Shown here: positions 26,436 to 36,881 of the stretch, in pieces | How the letters are laid out: every line of letters begins with the position of its first letter | How positions within the stretch are numbered: position 1 is the stretch's first letter | The notes under the pieces: generated by a model | Told to the model about the DNA's origin: nothing | The model's database searches: none | Seen by the model: the letters and a program-made list of their open reading frames with translations, nothing else | DNA from: an uncultured Eubacteriales bacterium | GTDB taxonomy: Bacteria; Bacillota; Clostridia; TANB77; UBA1234 | DNA: 64,000 nt | Reading direction: 5' to 3' | NCBI GenBank assembly: GCA_949283575.1 | Contig: CASDSU010000031.1 | Coordinates: forward strand, 150,644-214,643 | Program-made: the position numbers and the translations under genes

Positions 26436-28362
26436 TTTTAAATATTTCAAAGAAAACTTAAAGAAATCTAAATCTGTATTATTGTTACTTCTTTTAATAT
26501 TGCCGATGTTTACAGTATTACAACTTATGAACGATACATCTGTTGATGTTTATACATATCCACTTCTAGGAGTAATAAATATGTTAGCAATGTGTCTTAT
26601 ACCATTTATGCTTTCCCTTACATTATTCGGCTATGTATATAAAAGAAAAAGTGTAGATTTTATGGGATCTATGCCGATTAGCAGAAAGACAATATTTACA
26701 ACAAACACTATTGGTGGAATACTATTAATAATTTTTACCCAATTATTAACATTTGTTTTGACAATGATTACTTCAAAGTTTATTTCAGCAACAGTATTTA
26801 CAAAACTAGCATTTGATGTGTTTATTTATCAATCAATTGCATATATTTTTATATTCTGTTTATCAAATTTAGCGATGAGTTTTTCAGGAAATTTGATGAC
26901 ACAGCTTGTGGTTACGGTGTTGTTTTTCGCAATATATCCAGTTTTAAATGTTTATATTAGTGAAAGTGGAGGTTCATATATAAACTTTGATAACTGGGGA
27001 GCAAATCTAATTAGATATTACAACCATTTTACTTTACCAATAATGGTTATTGCGAATTCGGGCAAAGTGGCAGCTATTTCAATAATAAAAACAATACTTT
27101 TATCAATAGTTTATTCATTAATAGGATTATACTTATTTACAAAAAGAAAAATGGAAAAAGCGGGAGAATCTTTTTCATATGAGATTACTCACTTTATAAT
27201 TAAAGGCTTAACACTTATTCCTTTCGCAATATTTACAAGAGAATTAATGACTTCAGCTGACTTTTCTGAAATATGTTTGATTGGTGGAATCATTTTAGTT
27301 TATTGGTATGTATATGATTTAGTTACTGCTAAGAAAGTTAAATTGTATAAAAGCGTAATTGCACTTGTTTGTTCTTTTGTAATATTATTGGTGTTTCTTG
27401 CTATTGGAGTTGCAATTGATGAAAATAGAACAGATAATATAGAAATTGCAGATATAGATTATATAATGATTACAGATGATGGATACCGTACTACTAGTTA
27501 TGGAATTTCAGAGTATGATATGAATAAAAAATATAAAATAACAGACAAAGATGATATTAAGAAAATTTTTGAATATATAAATGAAAAGAATGAAATTGTA
27601 TATATATATGATAAAATAGAGGATGAAAATAAAAATACAATAAATAAAGTATATGATTGCAGAATAGAAGCTTATATTAATAAATATGACTTTTTAAGAT
27701 ATTATACATCAATAGATGAAAGCTTGTTAAATGAGATTACTACTAAAGCAGAAGTTATTGAAGAAAAATGGGAACTTAAAGATGGTGCGGTATTAGGAAA
27801 TAAATTTGAAACAATAAAAAAAGAAGAGAAAGATAGAATTATAGAAATTCTTAGAACGTTAGAACCAAGACAAATAAGACAAAATCAAGAATATTTATAT
27901 ATAAATGATAGTTACTATATAATTGTACATCAATATGTTGACCATGCAATTGAGACGTGTGAATATATGTTAGACTCGAATGAGGAACTTAGAAATTTAT
28001 ATGATACAATAAATTTAAGAGAAATGAAATATGTATTGGAAAATAAAAAAGAAAATATTGGTAACGTTGAAATCACTTCTATTTTACAACCTAATTCAAC
28101 AAGAAAGAATGTAGAATATTATTTAAGTTATTATGAAAGTGAAGAGTTTCTTGAATATATAGAAGATAATCTTTTAAATCAAGAAGTAGACTATTCAAAA
28201 GATATTATTAGTATTATGTTGAGATATAGACGTGATAATGATAGAATGATAACTATAAAAACAAATGATTATGATGGTGTTATTTCAATGCTTACAAAAG
28301 TCGGTGCTATAAATTCATATATTCATAGAGAGGAATACGATTTAGTTCAGGAGATATATTAA
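26413..28362 (+). CDS. ABC-2-type permease with large C-terminal extracytoplasmic region
   Basis: 649 residues. About eight hydrophobic segments in the first ~330 residues include LLLLLLILPMF, a TMGSMPISRKT-like cytosolic loop typical of ABC-2 permeases, and a last helix near VIALVCSFVILLVFLAIGVAI. The remaining ~300 residues are hydrophilic with no known domain. Partner of the preceding ATPase. ATG at 26413 has GGAGGTGTTAGG upstream, inside the ATPase gene. Confidence 0.8.
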   Translation: MSLTKLFNFKYFKENLKKSKSVLLLLLLILPMFTVLQLMNDTSVDVYTYPLLGVINMLAMCLIPFMLSLTLFGYVYKRKSVDFMGSMPISRKTIFTTNTIGGILLIIFTQLLTFVLTMITSKFISATVFTKLAFDVFIYQSIAYIFIFCLSNLAMSFSGNLMTQLVVTVLFFAIYPVLNVYISESGGSYINFDNWGANLIRYYNHFTLPIMVIANSGKVAAISIIKTILLSIVYSLIGLYLFTKRKMEKAGESFSYEITHFIIKGLTLIPFAIFTRELMTSADFSEICLIGGIILVYWYVYDLVTAKKVKLYKSVIALVCSFVILLVFLAIGVAIDENRTDNIEIADIDYIMITDDGYRTTSYGISEYDMNKKYKITDKDDIKKIFEYINEKNEIVYIYDKIEDENKNTINKVYDCRIEAYINKYDFLRYYTSIDESLLNEITTKAEVIEEKWELKDGAVLGNKFETIKKEEKDRIIEILRTLEPRQIRQNQEYLYINDSYYIIVHQYVDHAIETCEYMLDSNEELRNLYDTINLREMKYVLENKKENIGNVEITSILQPNSTRKNVEYYLSYYESEEFLEYIEDNLLNQEVDYSKDIISIMLRYRRDNDRMITIKTNDYDGVISMLTKVGAINSYIHREEYDLVQEIY

Positions 28363-28376
28363 TAGGAGGTGTTTTT

Positions 28377-28724
28377 ATGATAACATTAGATTATCAAAGC
28401 AGAACCCCTATATATGAGCAAATTGTGAATGAGATTGAAAGGTATATTTCTCTTGGAATACTAAAAGCTGAAGAGCAATTACCTTCAATTAGAGAGTTTG
28501 CAATGACTCTTGGAATAAATCCAAATACAGTAAAAAAAGCTTACGAAGAATTAGAAAGACGTGGGTCGATTACTGTTATTTCGACAAAAGGTACATTCGT
28601 TTCTAAGAATATAGGGGGAGTTTCTCAAAGAAAGATAAAAGAAACTATTGAAAAAATTAGAGATGAAATACGTGAGCTTGAAAAGCTTGGAATTTCAAAA
28701 GATGAAATTTTTAAAAAATTATAA
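28377..28724 (+). CDS. GntR-family (YtrA subfamily) transcriptional regulator
   Basis: 115 residues. Winged helix with the GntR signature LPSIREFAMTLGINPNTVKKAYEELERRGSI, and only a short C-terminal helix, as in YtrA. It sits third in the ABC operon after AGGAGGTG. Probable target: the palindrome at 25477-25490 before the operon. Effector unknown. Confidence 0.88.
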   Translation: MITLDYQSRTPIYEQIVNEIERYISLGILKAEEQLPSIREFAMTLGINPNTVKKAYEELERRGSITVISTKGTFVSKNIGGVSQRKIKETIEKIRDEIRELEKLGISKDEIFKKL

Positions 28725-28784
28725 ATAAATTGCAACATAAAGGCATAATGTATAGTCAAATAAGGTTGTAAAAGAGGTGATATC

Positions 28785-29489
28785 GTGGAAGCAATTATAG
28801 AAGTAAAGAATGCAACAAAAATTTATAGGGTTGGTACAGAAAAAATTTTAGCATTAGATAATGTAAGTTTCACTATAAATAAAGGTGATTTTTGTTGTTT
28901 ACTTGGCTCTTCTGGTTCGGGTAAATCGACGTTATTAAATATAATGGCAGGAATTGAAAAAATAACGTCTGGTGACATATATATAAAGGGAAAAAAGATT
29001 ACTAAAATGGGAGAGCATCAATTAGCAAAATTTAGACAAAAATATTTAGGCTTTGTTTTTCAATCATATAATCTTATCAATTCACTTACAGCTCTTGAAA
29101 ACGTTGAATTACCACTTGTGTTCAAAGAGGAACCTAAAAAGATAAGAATAAAAAAATCTAAAGAAATTTTAAGTAAAGTTGGTTTAGAAAAAAGACTTAA
29201 GCATAAACCATCTCAAATGAGTGGTGGACAACAACAAAGAGTTGGAATAGCTAGAGCTTTTGTTGCAAATCCAGAAGTTGTTTTCGCAGATGAACCTACA
29301 GGAAATTTAGACAGTAAAACAGCTAAAGAAATAATGGGGATAATTAAACAAATTGCTGAAGAAAGAAATCAAACTATAGTAATGGTTACACATGATACAG
29401 AAATTGCAAAATTTGCAAACAAGATTATTCATATTCATGATGGACATATTGAACGAATTGAGGAGGAACAATTAAATGAAGAAAATTAG
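28785..29489 (+). CDS. ABC transporter ATP-binding protein, MacB/LolD type
   Basis: 234 residues. Walker A GSSGSGKST, Q-loop VFQSYNLINSL, signature MSGGQQQR, Walker B VVFADEPTGNLDS and the H-loop VTHD are all canonical. It starts at GTG 28785 after AAGAGGTGA. It powers the FtsX-type permease at 31438. Its end overlaps the next gene by 14 bases. Confidence 0.9.
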   Translation: MEAIIEVKNATKIYRVGTEKILALDNVSFTINKGDFCCLLGSSGSGKSTLLNIMAGIEKITSGDIYIKGKKITKMGEHQLAKFRQKYLGFVFQSYNLINSLTALENVELPLVFKEEPKKIRIKKSKEILSKVGLEKRLKHKPSQMSGGQQQRVGIARAFVANPEVVFADEPTGNLDSKTAKEIMGIIKQIAEERNQTIVMVTHDTEIAKFANKIIHIHDGHIERIEEEQLNEEN

Positions 29490-31170
29490 TTTTATTTTAT
29501 GTACAATTATATTCTGCCTTGGAATAGGATGCACAAGTTTGGCAACGAATGAAGAACCATACAGAGAAAAGGTTCCGAGAATTATTTTTGTTGAAGATGA
29601 GGAAATGCCAAAGGTCGCTGCTGGAGAAGAATTGAAGCTTTTAATTACATATAAAAATGATAGTAGTCATTCTGCTACAGACATTAGAATAACTCCAATT
29701 TTTGAAGATGTTCCTCTTGTTTATGAAAGACCGGTTGTATTTGAAAGAGCTTTAACACTAAGACCTGATAAGGAAGATAAGGTTTCTTTCAATTTAAAAG
29801 TTGCTGATGATGCTAAAGTGGGTGTTTATGGCTTAAAGTTCAAATTAGAATTTGAAAATCAAAGAGATGAAAATTACACAAGTGAAGCTATAGTATATTT
29901 TAATGTTTATAAAGAAAAAGTTAAGCCAATTATTGCTATTAGTAATATATCAACAGGGGATGCTCCGATTAATGCTGGAGGAAACTTTAAACTTTCTTTT
30001 GATGTAAGTAATAATGGTGAAGTGAAAGCGGATAATGTTGAGATTTTGATAACAGGACAAAGCGAAGACAAGTTTATGGTTGTGGATTCAAATGATTACA
30101 AGTATATTGGTACTTTAGATTCGAATCAAAAAATACATCATGAATTTGATATAAATGTATCTGATAATATAGAAAAAGGTAATAATACAATTGGTGTTGA
30201 TATAAAATATAAGGATACTTCAGGAAAAGAATTATCTACCCAAAAAACAATATATGTATTAGATGTAAAGAGCGAAAATGAAGTTGAAGAAGAGGATGAA
30301 ACTGCGGCAACTCCAAAGATAATTATTTCATCGTACATAACTAATCCAAATACGATAGTTGCAGGAAATGATTTTAACTTTTCTTTTACAATTAAGAATA
30401 CAAGTAAAGAAAAAAGATTAAGAAATATGAAAATAACTATTAGTTCACAAGATGGAGCGTTCATAATAACAAAAGGTAGCAATACTTTTTATGTAGAAGA
30501 AATATTACAAGATAGTAGTGTTACAAAAGTTATTGATTTAAAAGCAAAACAAAGTTTAACATCAAATTCATATCCTGTAATAATAAACTTTGATTATGAA
30601 GATTATAGTGGAAAACAGTATACGGCAAATGAAACAATAAACATTCCAGTAACAGAGTATTCAAAATTAGTTATAAATTCTGTTATGCCTGGACAAAGTT
30701 ATACAGGTTCAAATACTAGTTTGTCGTTCGACTATGTGAATATGGGAAAAGCAACCGTTTCTAATTTGACTGCTAGTGTAGAAGGTGATTATACATGTGT
30801 TCAATCTATAAATTATATAGGTAATCTAGAACCAGGTAATTCGGATTATTATGATATAGAGGTGATTCCTTCTAAATCTGGTACAAATTATGGTGTTTTA
30901 GTTCTTTCGTTTGAAGATTCTTCTGGTAGAATTGTAGAAGTAAGAAAGGATTTTGAAGGATTCGCAATGGATGAACCAGTTTTTGATGAACCTAGCATAA
31001 TGGATCCTGAATATATAAATCCTGGAATGATGGAACCAATAGAAATAGAAGAACCGATTGAAACGTGGGTAATTGTATTATCTGGTTTTGGATCTTTTAT
31101 AGTAATGTTTATTATTTCAAAAATAATTACTACTAAAATTGTTAGAAAAAAATTGGAAGATGAGATTTAG
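29476..31170 (+). CDS. Secreted, membrane-anchored CARDB-like repeat protein of the MacB-type system
   Basis: 564 residues. N-terminal signal peptide MKKISFILCTIIFCLGIGC, possibly with a lipobox (GIGC). Three or four repeats of ~120 residues follow, with the pattern seen in CARDB/COG1361 domains (for example NPNTIVAGNDFNFSFTIKN). An Asp/Glu/Pro-rich linker and one C-terminal helix (WVIVLSGFGSFIVMFIISKI) with a basic tail anchor it facing outward. Encoded between ATPase and permease, so probably the extracytoplasmic partner of this transporter. Ligand unknown. Confidence 0.7.
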   Translation: MKKISFILCTIIFCLGIGCTSLATNEEPYREKVPRIIFVEDEEMPKVAAGEELKLLITYKNDSSHSATDIRITPIFEDVPLVYERPVVFERALTLRPDKEDKVSFNLKVADDAKVGVYGLKFKLEFENQRDENYTSEAIVYFNVYKEKVKPIIAISNISTGDAPINAGGNFKLSFDVSNNGEVKADNVEILITGQSEDKFMVVDSNDYKYIGTLDSNQKIHHEFDINVSDNIEKGNNTIGVDIKYKDTSGKELSTQKTIYVLDVKSENEVEEEDETAATPKIIISSYITNPNTIVAGNDFNFSFTIKNTSKEKRLRNMKITISSQDGAFIITKGSNTFYVEEILQDSSVTKVIDLKAKQSLTSNSYPVIINFDYEDYSGKQYTANETINIPVTEYSKLVINSVMPGQSYTGSNTSLSFDYVNMGKATVSNLTASVEGDYTCVQSINYIGNLEPGNSDYYDIEVIPSKSGTNYGVLVLSFEDSSGRIVEVRKDFEGFAMDEPVFDEPSIMDPEYINPGMMEPIEIEEPIETWVIVLSGFGSFIVMFIISKIITTKIVRKKLEDEI

Positions 31171-31185
31171 TTGGAGGATATAAAT

Positions 31186-31401
31186 ATGGGAAAAGTTGTT
31201 ATGGTAGATACAGTAATGCCAGATGTTGCTATGAGTTATGATGCAATTTCAATGCAGGATTCTGAGTTTGTAGTTGATGAAATGAATAATTCGTCAAATG
31301 CTATAGCTTCACAAATAACTTTGTACATTGTTATAGGTATATGTGCAATTATTGGTATAGTATTTGGAATAATTTTTGGTAAAAAGGCAGCGTACAAATA
31401 A
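31186..31401 (+). CDS. Small single-pass membrane protein of the MacB-type operon
   Basis: 71 residues. A mostly acidic N-terminal half is followed by one hydrophobic helix ITLYIVIGICAIIGIVFGIIFG and a basic KKAAYK end. ATG 31186 follows TTGGAGGAT. No family recognised. Its position suggests a small accessory subunit. Confidence 0.65.
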   Translation: MGKVVMVDTVMPDVAMSYDAISMQDSEFVVDEMNNSSNAIASQITLYIVIGICAIIGIVFGIIFGKKAAYK

Positions 31402-31437
31402 TAGTAAAAATAATAATAACATAAATGAGGAATTGAT

Positions 31438-32733
31438 ATGAAGATTAAAGATTTTGCAGTGATGGGTTTTAAAAATCTATGGCGAAGAAAACTTCGAACA
31501 ATACTTACTGCTGTCGGTGTTGCTATTGGTACTTTTTCGATTGTAATAATGTTGTCACTTGGTATTGCTATGACAGAAGGTTATAAAAATCAACTTGCTG
31601 AGTGGGGAAATCTTACTAAAATAACAGTTAATAGGTATGGATATTATTATGATGAAGAATCTGGTATGGGTATTTCTAATGAACAAAAATTAGATGACAA
31701 TATTGTTCAAACGTTATTGGGAATAGAACATGTTAGAGGTGTTACTCCGGTATTGAATGTTCAAGCTAGATTAAAATCTGGTAAATATGAAGCTTGGTGT
31801 AGTATTGTTGGAATTGATCCTGAAACTTTACAGTATTTTGATTTTCCAGAAGTAGCTTCAGGTGAATGTATATCTAATGATAATCCGACTGGCCTATTAT
31901 TTGGTCAAGATGCATGCTATTTTTATAATCCACGTGGGAATAGCAATTGGGAAAATAATGATAGTCCTGTAGATTTAATGAATGATCAGATAAAAATAAC
32001 TTTTGATGGTATATATGATAGTACTTCAAAAACGCCTAAGTATTCTAAATTAAATGTTGCTGGAGTTATGGCTGAGAATGATACAGAGATGAATTATAGT
32101 GTTTATGCACCAATAAAACAGGTTATAGAATGGTATAAGAAATATAATCCGCAGTATAAAAAGAAAAAAGAACTTAGTTATGAATCTATATGGGTAAGTG
32201 TAGATGATGTAGATAATGTAAAACAAGTTCAAGATCAAATAAAAAGTATGGGATATTCTACTTATAGTATGGCTGATAATTTAGACGATGTTCAAGAAAT
32301 TTCTAATACATTACAACTTATTTTAGGTGGTATAGGCGCAGTTTCTTTGCTTGTTTCAGCTATAGGAATTGCAAATACAATGATAATGTCAATATATGAA
32401 AGAACTAAAGAGATTGGTGTAATGAAAGTTTTAGGATGTATTGTTACAGATATAAGAAAATTATTTTTATTTGAAGCTAGTATAATCGGTCTTTTAGGAG
32501 GAACAATTGGTCTTGCGTTGAGTTATGGAGTTTCTTTTGTATTAAATAAATATGCACCACAAATTGGTGGAATGATAGGATTATCGTCGGAACAGGCTAT
32601 TTCAATAATTCCTATTTGGCTAGCTATTTCGGCTTTGGGCTTTGCAGTTTTGATTGGTGTGATATCAGGATTATATCCTGCTAAGAAAGCTACAAAAATC
32701 AGAGCAATAGAAGCAATGAGAACTGAAGGATAG
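31438..32733 (+). CDS. FtsX/MacB-type ABC transporter permease
   Basis: 431 residues. N-terminal KIKDFAVMGFKNLWRRKLRTILTAVGVAIG is the MacB signature, followed by a large extracytoplasmic domain and three C-terminal helices of the FtsX domain, with ERTKEIGVMKVLGC in the cytosolic loop. It works with the ATPase at 28785; MacB-type systems move molecules by mechanotransmission. Substrate unknown. Last gene of the transporter set. Confidence 0.88.
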   Translation: MKIKDFAVMGFKNLWRRKLRTILTAVGVAIGTFSIVIMLSLGIAMTEGYKNQLAEWGNLTKITVNRYGYYYDEESGMGISNEQKLDDNIVQTLLGIEHVRGVTPVLNVQARLKSGKYEAWCSIVGIDPETLQYFDFPEVASGECISNDNPTGLLFGQDACYFYNPRGNSNWENNDSPVDLMNDQIKITFDGIYDSTSKTPKYSKLNVAGVMAENDTEMNYSVYAPIKQVIEWYKKYNPQYKKKKELSYESIWVSVDDVDNVKQVQDQIKSMGYSTYSMADNLDDVQEISNTLQLILGGIGAVSLLVSAIGIANTMIMSIYERTKEIGVMKVLGCIVTDIRKLFLFEASIIGLLGGTIGLALSYGVSFVLNKYAPQIGGMIGLSSEQAISIIPIWLAISALGFAVLIGVISGLYPAKKATKIRAIEAMRTEG

Positions 32734-32748
32734 AAAGGGAAATTAGAT

Positions 32749-33309
32749 ATGAATAGAAATGAAGCTATTGAATTATTAAAAAAGTATAATAAAGAAGAAT
32801 TTCACATTCGACATGCATTAACAGTTGAAGGTGTTATGAAGTATTTTGCAAAAGAATACGGCTATGATGAAGAGTTTTGGGGATTAGTCGGTCTTCTTCA
32901 TGATATTGATTTTGAAGAATATCCAGATGAGCATTGTAAAAAGGCTCCTGAATTATTAAGTGAAATTAATGCGAGTGATGAATTTGTTCATGCTGTTTGT
33001 AGTCATGCTTATGGATTATGTTCCGATGTTGAGCCGGTGCATGAAATGGAGAAAATTTTATTTGCAATTGATGAACTTACAGGACTGATTGGTGCTGCTG
33101 CTATCATGAGACCTTCGAAAAGTGTTCAAGATATGGAACTTTCAAGTTTGAAAAAGAAGTTCAAGGATAAGAAATTTGCAGCTGGTTGTTCTAGAGATGT
33201 TATAAAAGAGGGTGCAGAAAGACTTGGATGGGATTTGGATAAATTGTTAGAAAATACTATTGTAGCTATGAGAGTTGATGAAGAGAAAATTAATAAATAT
33301 TTTGAATAG
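32749..33309 (+). CDS. HD-domain hydrolase
   Basis: 186 residues. HALTVEGVM (His22) and LLHDIDFEEYP (His51, Asp52) are the metal ligands of a one-domain HD phosphohydrolase. Substrate unknown. ATG follows AGAAAGGG, 15 bases after the permease stop, and a terminator follows. Confidence 0.85.
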   Translation: MNRNEAIELLKKYNKEEFHIRHALTVEGVMKYFAKEYGYDEEFWGLVGLLHDIDFEEYPDEHCKKAPELLSEINASDEFVHAVCSHAYGLCSDVEPVHEMEKILFAIDELTGLIGAAAIMRPSKSVQDMELSSLKKKFKDKKFAAGCSRDVIKEGAERLGWDLDKLLENTIVAMRVDEEKINKYFE

Positions 33310-33353
33310 AAATCATGTTAAAAAATCATAAAAATAAGATAAAATTTGATTAA

Positions 33354-33395
33354 TAAAAAACCTAATTGTAAAAAAATTACAATTAGGTTTTTTTT
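33354..33395 (+). terminator. Terminator after the HD gene
   Basis: AAAAAACCTAATTGTA pairs with TACAATTAGGTTTTTT. It closes the transporter/HD transcription unit. Confidence 0.85.
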
Positions 33396-33690
33396 ATGTA
33401 AAAAAATATGCTTAACGCTTAGGGAAATAAGAAGGTGAAGGTATTATGAAAACTGTTATTTTTACATAATACGAATCATAATTTTTCAATAATGAAAAAT
33501 TTTCTTTTCTACGGAATAACGGCAAAAAGGCTATTTGAAGCCTTTTACGTTGAAAAGACTTGCAAAACATGGTAAAATAATAATGTAATAATTAAAAAGT
33601 TAAAAATTTATGTATAGTTTTAAAAAGAAATAATCTGTTAAATTATTACAAAATTTTACAGATAATGCGAAAGAAAAGAGGTGATTTCAC
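33396..33690 (+). promoter_or_regulatory. Intergenic region with GH18 gene promoter
   Basis: About 300 bases without a gene. It holds a small hairpin (AAAAGGCT...AGCCTTTT near 33525-33545) and a promoter TTGAAA (33550-33555), 17-base spacer, extended -10 TGgTAAAAT (33573-33578). The remaining ~110 bases to the start codon form an AT-rich leader; I see no riboswitch. Confidence 0.45.
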
Positions 33691-35085
33691 ATGAGAAAGT
33701 TTATCATTGCAGGAACAATTGTTATATCATTTTTTACTTCAACTGTTTTTGCGGCCGAACGTTTAAGTTTAGGCTATATTTATAGTGCGTCTAAATCTCA
33801 TTCTGAAATTATTGAGTTCACGAATAATTCAATTAATGTTGTATCTCCAACATGTTTTGATATGACTACAAATGGTAGACTTGATATAAATGGAATGATA
33901 GATCAAGCATTTATTGATGAGATGCATTCAAAAAATATTAAAGTTACCCCATTTTTAAGTAATCACTGGGGAAGAAAACGCGCTCAAGTGGCTTTAAGAA
34001 ATCCTTATCCACTGATTGAAGATTTGGTAAATGCAATTGAAAAGTATAATTTGGATGGAGTAAACGTAGATTTAGAAAATTTAGAAGCTAAGGATAAAAA
34101 TGCTTTAACAGAATTCATGAGACTTTTGAGAGATGCTTTACCAAAGGATAAAACTTTATCTATTGCTGTTGCACCAAATCCTAAAAAGTTAACGACTACT
34201 TGGGTTGCTGCTTATGATTATAAAGCTCTTGCAGAGTATGTTGATTACATGGTTGTAATGACTTATGATGAGCATTGTTATGGTGGTGCTGAAGGTCCTG
34301 TAGCTGGTATAAATTTTGTACAAGACTCAATAGAAGCGATTTTAGAAGAAGTATCAAGAGATAAGATTGTAATGGGAATTCCATTATATGGTAGATTTTG
34401 GCAAGTAGGTGAAGATGTTGGTGGAGAAGCTATTGTTATAGCCAATGTTCCTAGAATTATAAAGAAATATAGATTAGTTCCTAAATATAGTCTTGAAGAA
34501 GAAACTCCTTTTGTACAACTTGAAGTATATCAAGACGAACCAAGTCCATACATAAATGGAAGACAATTAGAACCTGGAATTTATAATATTTGGTATGAAA
34601 ATGAAAATAGTATAAGAGCTAAACTTGCGTTAGTAAACGAGTATAATCTGTTGGGGACAGGTTTATGGGCACTAGATAATGAAGATGCAGATTTTTGGAC
34701 ATATTACAAGGATGCTTTAAATGAAATTCCATATGAGAGTGAAAAAGAAATTAGAATTAGGGCAAGAATGGAATATGCAAAAAAATATGCGGTTGAGGAA
34801 GAATTAATTCGTGTTGAAGAAATGCCACCATTAGATATTCAATATATTGAACCAATAACACTAGTTCTTGAGCATGAAGTTGAAAAAGAAGACGTAGAAG
34901 AAGGGAATGTAACTAAAATGTTAGTTTATGAAGTTGTATTGCCTTTTGAAAAGAAAAATAAATCTATTAAAATAAAGAGATTTTACATAGATGAAAATAA
35001 TGAATTAAAAGCAAGAGATGAAAATCTATATTATGATACATCCTACGTCAGCGCTATATCAACAAAAGCACTCCTTGTGATATAA
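33691..35085 (+). CDS. Secreted GH18-family glycoside hydrolase (spore-cortex/peptidoglycan type)
   Basis: 464 residues. Signal peptide MRKFIIAGTIVISFFTSTVFA. The catalytic motif DGVNVDLEN (residues 122-130) gives catalytic Glu129, and MVVMTYDEH and GIPLYGRFW are further GH18 segments. It resembles YaaH/SleL-like N-acetylglucosaminidases but lacks LysM repeats. The last ~110 residues are Glu/Lys-rich and unassigned. Consistent with a spore former (sigK is present). Confidence 0.8.
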   Translation: MRKFIIAGTIVISFFTSTVFAAERLSLGYIYSASKSHSEIIEFTNNSINVVSPTCFDMTTNGRLDINGMIDQAFIDEMHSKNIKVTPFLSNHWGRKRAQVALRNPYPLIEDLVNAIEKYNLDGVNVDLENLEAKDKNALTEFMRLLRDALPKDKTLSIAVAPNPKKLTTTWVAAYDYKALAEYVDYMVVMTYDEHCYGGAEGPVAGINFVQDSIEAILEEVSRDKIVMGIPLYGRFWQVGEDVGGEAIVIANVPRIIKKYRLVPKYSLEEETPFVQLEVYQDEPSPYINGRQLEPGIYNIWYENENSIRAKLALVNEYNLLGTGLWALDNEDADFWTYYKDALNEIPYESEKEIRIRARMEYAKKYAVEEELIRVEEMPPLDIQYIEPITLVLEHEVEKEDVEEGNVTKMLVYEVVLPFEKKNKSIKIKRFYIDENNELKARDENLYYDTSYVSAISTKALLVI

Positions 35086-35111
35086 AAAAGAGTGTATTAT
35101 CAATAAAGATG

Positions 35112-35205
35112 TTGAAAATAAAATTTTTAAATGTTAAAATTATAAGTATAAGATAGACTTAAAAAAAACACCTTTTCCAGGTGAAAGTTTTTAAGTCTAT
35201 TTTTT
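35112..35205 (+). promoter_or_regulatory. pyrG promoter followed by attenuator-like terminator
   Basis: TTGAAA (35112-35117), 17-base spacer, extended -10 TGtTAAAAT (35135-35140). The hairpin ATAGACTTAAAAA/TTTTTAAGTCTAT (35153-35165 with 35188-35200) plus T-run lies downstream of the promoter and 45 bases before pyrG. A terminator inside the leader fits attenuation control known for Firmicute pyrG, though I do not see the classic GGGC start. Confidence 0.6.
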
Positions 35206-35249
35206 GTTTTATAGAAAAGAAAGAAAAAATTTATGGGAGGAATTTTTAG

Positions 35250-36863
35250 ATGAGTAATACGAAGTATATTTTTGTAACAGGTGGAGTAGTATCTGGTCTT
35301 GGAAAGGGAATAACATCAGCTTCTCTAGGAAGACTTTTGAAAAATAGAGGATATAAAGTGACTATCCAAAAATTTGATCCTTATATTAATGTTGATCCAG
35401 GAACAATGAGTCCATATGAACATGGTGAAGTATTTGTCACAGATGATGGAGCTGAGACAGATTTAGATTTAGGACATTATGAAAGATTCATAAATGAGAA
35501 TTTAACAAAAGATTCAAGTGTATCCATGGGACAAATTTATAATTCTGTAATTGAAAAAGAGCGCAGAGGTGATTATTTAGGGAAAACTGTTCAAGTTATT
35601 CCTCATATTACTAATGAAATAAAGAAAAAAATATATAGTTTTGACTGTACTGACGTAGATGTTGTAATTACTGAAGTTGGAGGCACTGTTGGTGATATAG
35701 AGGGATTATCAATACTTGAAGCGATAAGACAAATTGGTCTAGAAAAGGCTTCTGAAGATGTTATGTATATTCATGTAACGCTACTTCCTTACATATATGG
35801 TTCTAATGAAATTAAGACGAAACCAACTCAGCATTCTGTAAAAGAATTGCAAAGTCTTGGAATTAAGCCAGATATAATAGTTTGCAGGACAGAAAATCAA
35901 ATTCCAGAATCTATGAAAGAAAAATTAGCATTGTTTTGTAATGTTAGAAAAACAAGTGTAATTGAAAATTTAACTGTAGATAATTTATATGAAATACCAT
36001 TAATGCTTGAAAATCAAGGATTGGCAAGAGAAGTGTGTTCACATTTACATTTAGATGGTAAAGATTCAAAAAACGAAAAATGGCAAAAGATGATAGATGA
36101 TATAAAGAGTAAAAAGGAGATTGAGGTTACAGTAGCGATAGTTGGTAAGTATGTAAAGTTAGAGGATTCATATATATCAGTTATTGAAAGTGTAAAGCAT
36201 GCGGGATATAGAAATAATACAGAAGTAAAAATAAAATTAATTGATTCAGAGACAATTACCAAAGAAAATGTTCATGAAAAACTTGATGGAATAAATGGTA
36301 TTATAATTCCTGGTGGATTTGGCAATAGAGGTGTTGAGGGAAAGATAGAAACAATAAAATATGTGCGTGAAAATAAAATTCCGTTCTTAGGAATTTGTTT
36401 GGGAATGCAGGTAGCTGTAATAGAATTTGCAAGAAATGTACTTGGAATTTCAGATGCAAATTCAGTGGAATTTGATGAAAATACTGCTAATCCGGTTATT
36501 CATATTATGGAATCACAAAAGCAAATTTACAAAAAAGGTGGAACAATGAGACTTGGAGCATACGAATGTAAATTAAAAGATGAAACTTTAGCCCAAAATA
36601 TATATGGACAAAATTGTATATCAGAAAGACACAGACATAGATATGAATATAACAATGAATACAGAGAAAGACTAGAAAAAGCAGGACTTATTTGTTCTGG
36701 ATTATCACCAGATGGAGAACTAGTTGAGATTGTTGAAATAAAAGAACATCCTTATTTTATTGCATCGCAATTTCATCCTGAATTTAAATCAAGACCAAAC
36801 GTACCAGCACCATTATTTGTGAAATTTGTAGAAGCAACAAAAAAGACAGCTATTTTGCGTTAA
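35250..36863 (+). CDS. pyrG: CTP synthase
   Basis: 537 residues. N-terminal synthetase domain starts [17 protein letters not shown] (P-loop), with the [22 protein letters not shown] region. The C-terminal glutaminase has nucleophile Cys in FLGICLGMQ and catalytic His-Glu in FHPEF. It makes CTP from UTP, ATP and glutamine. ATG follows GGGAGGAA. Preceded by an attenuator-like leader and followed by hairpin element A. Confidence 0.97.
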   Translation: MSNTKYIFVTGGVVSGLGKGITSASLGRLLKNRGYKVTIQKFDPYINVDPGTMSPYEHGEVFVTDDGAETDLDLGHYERFINENLTKDSSVSMGQIYNSVIEKERRGDYLGKTVQVIPHITNEIKKKIYSFDCTDVDVVITEVGGTVGDIEGLSILEAIRQIGLEKASEDVMYIHVTLLPYIYGSNEIKTKPTQHSVKELQSLGIKPDIIVCRTENQIPESMKEKLALFCNVRKTSVIENLTVDNLYEIPLMLENQGLAREVCSHLHLDGKDSKNEKWQKMIDDIKSKKEIEVTVAIVGKYVKLEDSYISVIESVKHAGYRNNTEVKIKLIDSETITKENVHEKLDGINGIIIPGGFGNRGVEGKIETIKYVRENKIPFLGICLGMQVAVIEFARNVLGISDANSVEFDENTANPVIHIMESQKQIYKKGGTMRLGAYECKLKDETLAQNIYGQNCISERHRHRYEYNNEYRERLEKAGLICSGLSPDGELVEIVEIKEHPYFIASQFHPEFKSRPNVPAPLFVKFVEATKKTAILR

Positions 36864-36881
36864 TGATTATTTGCATTTAGA

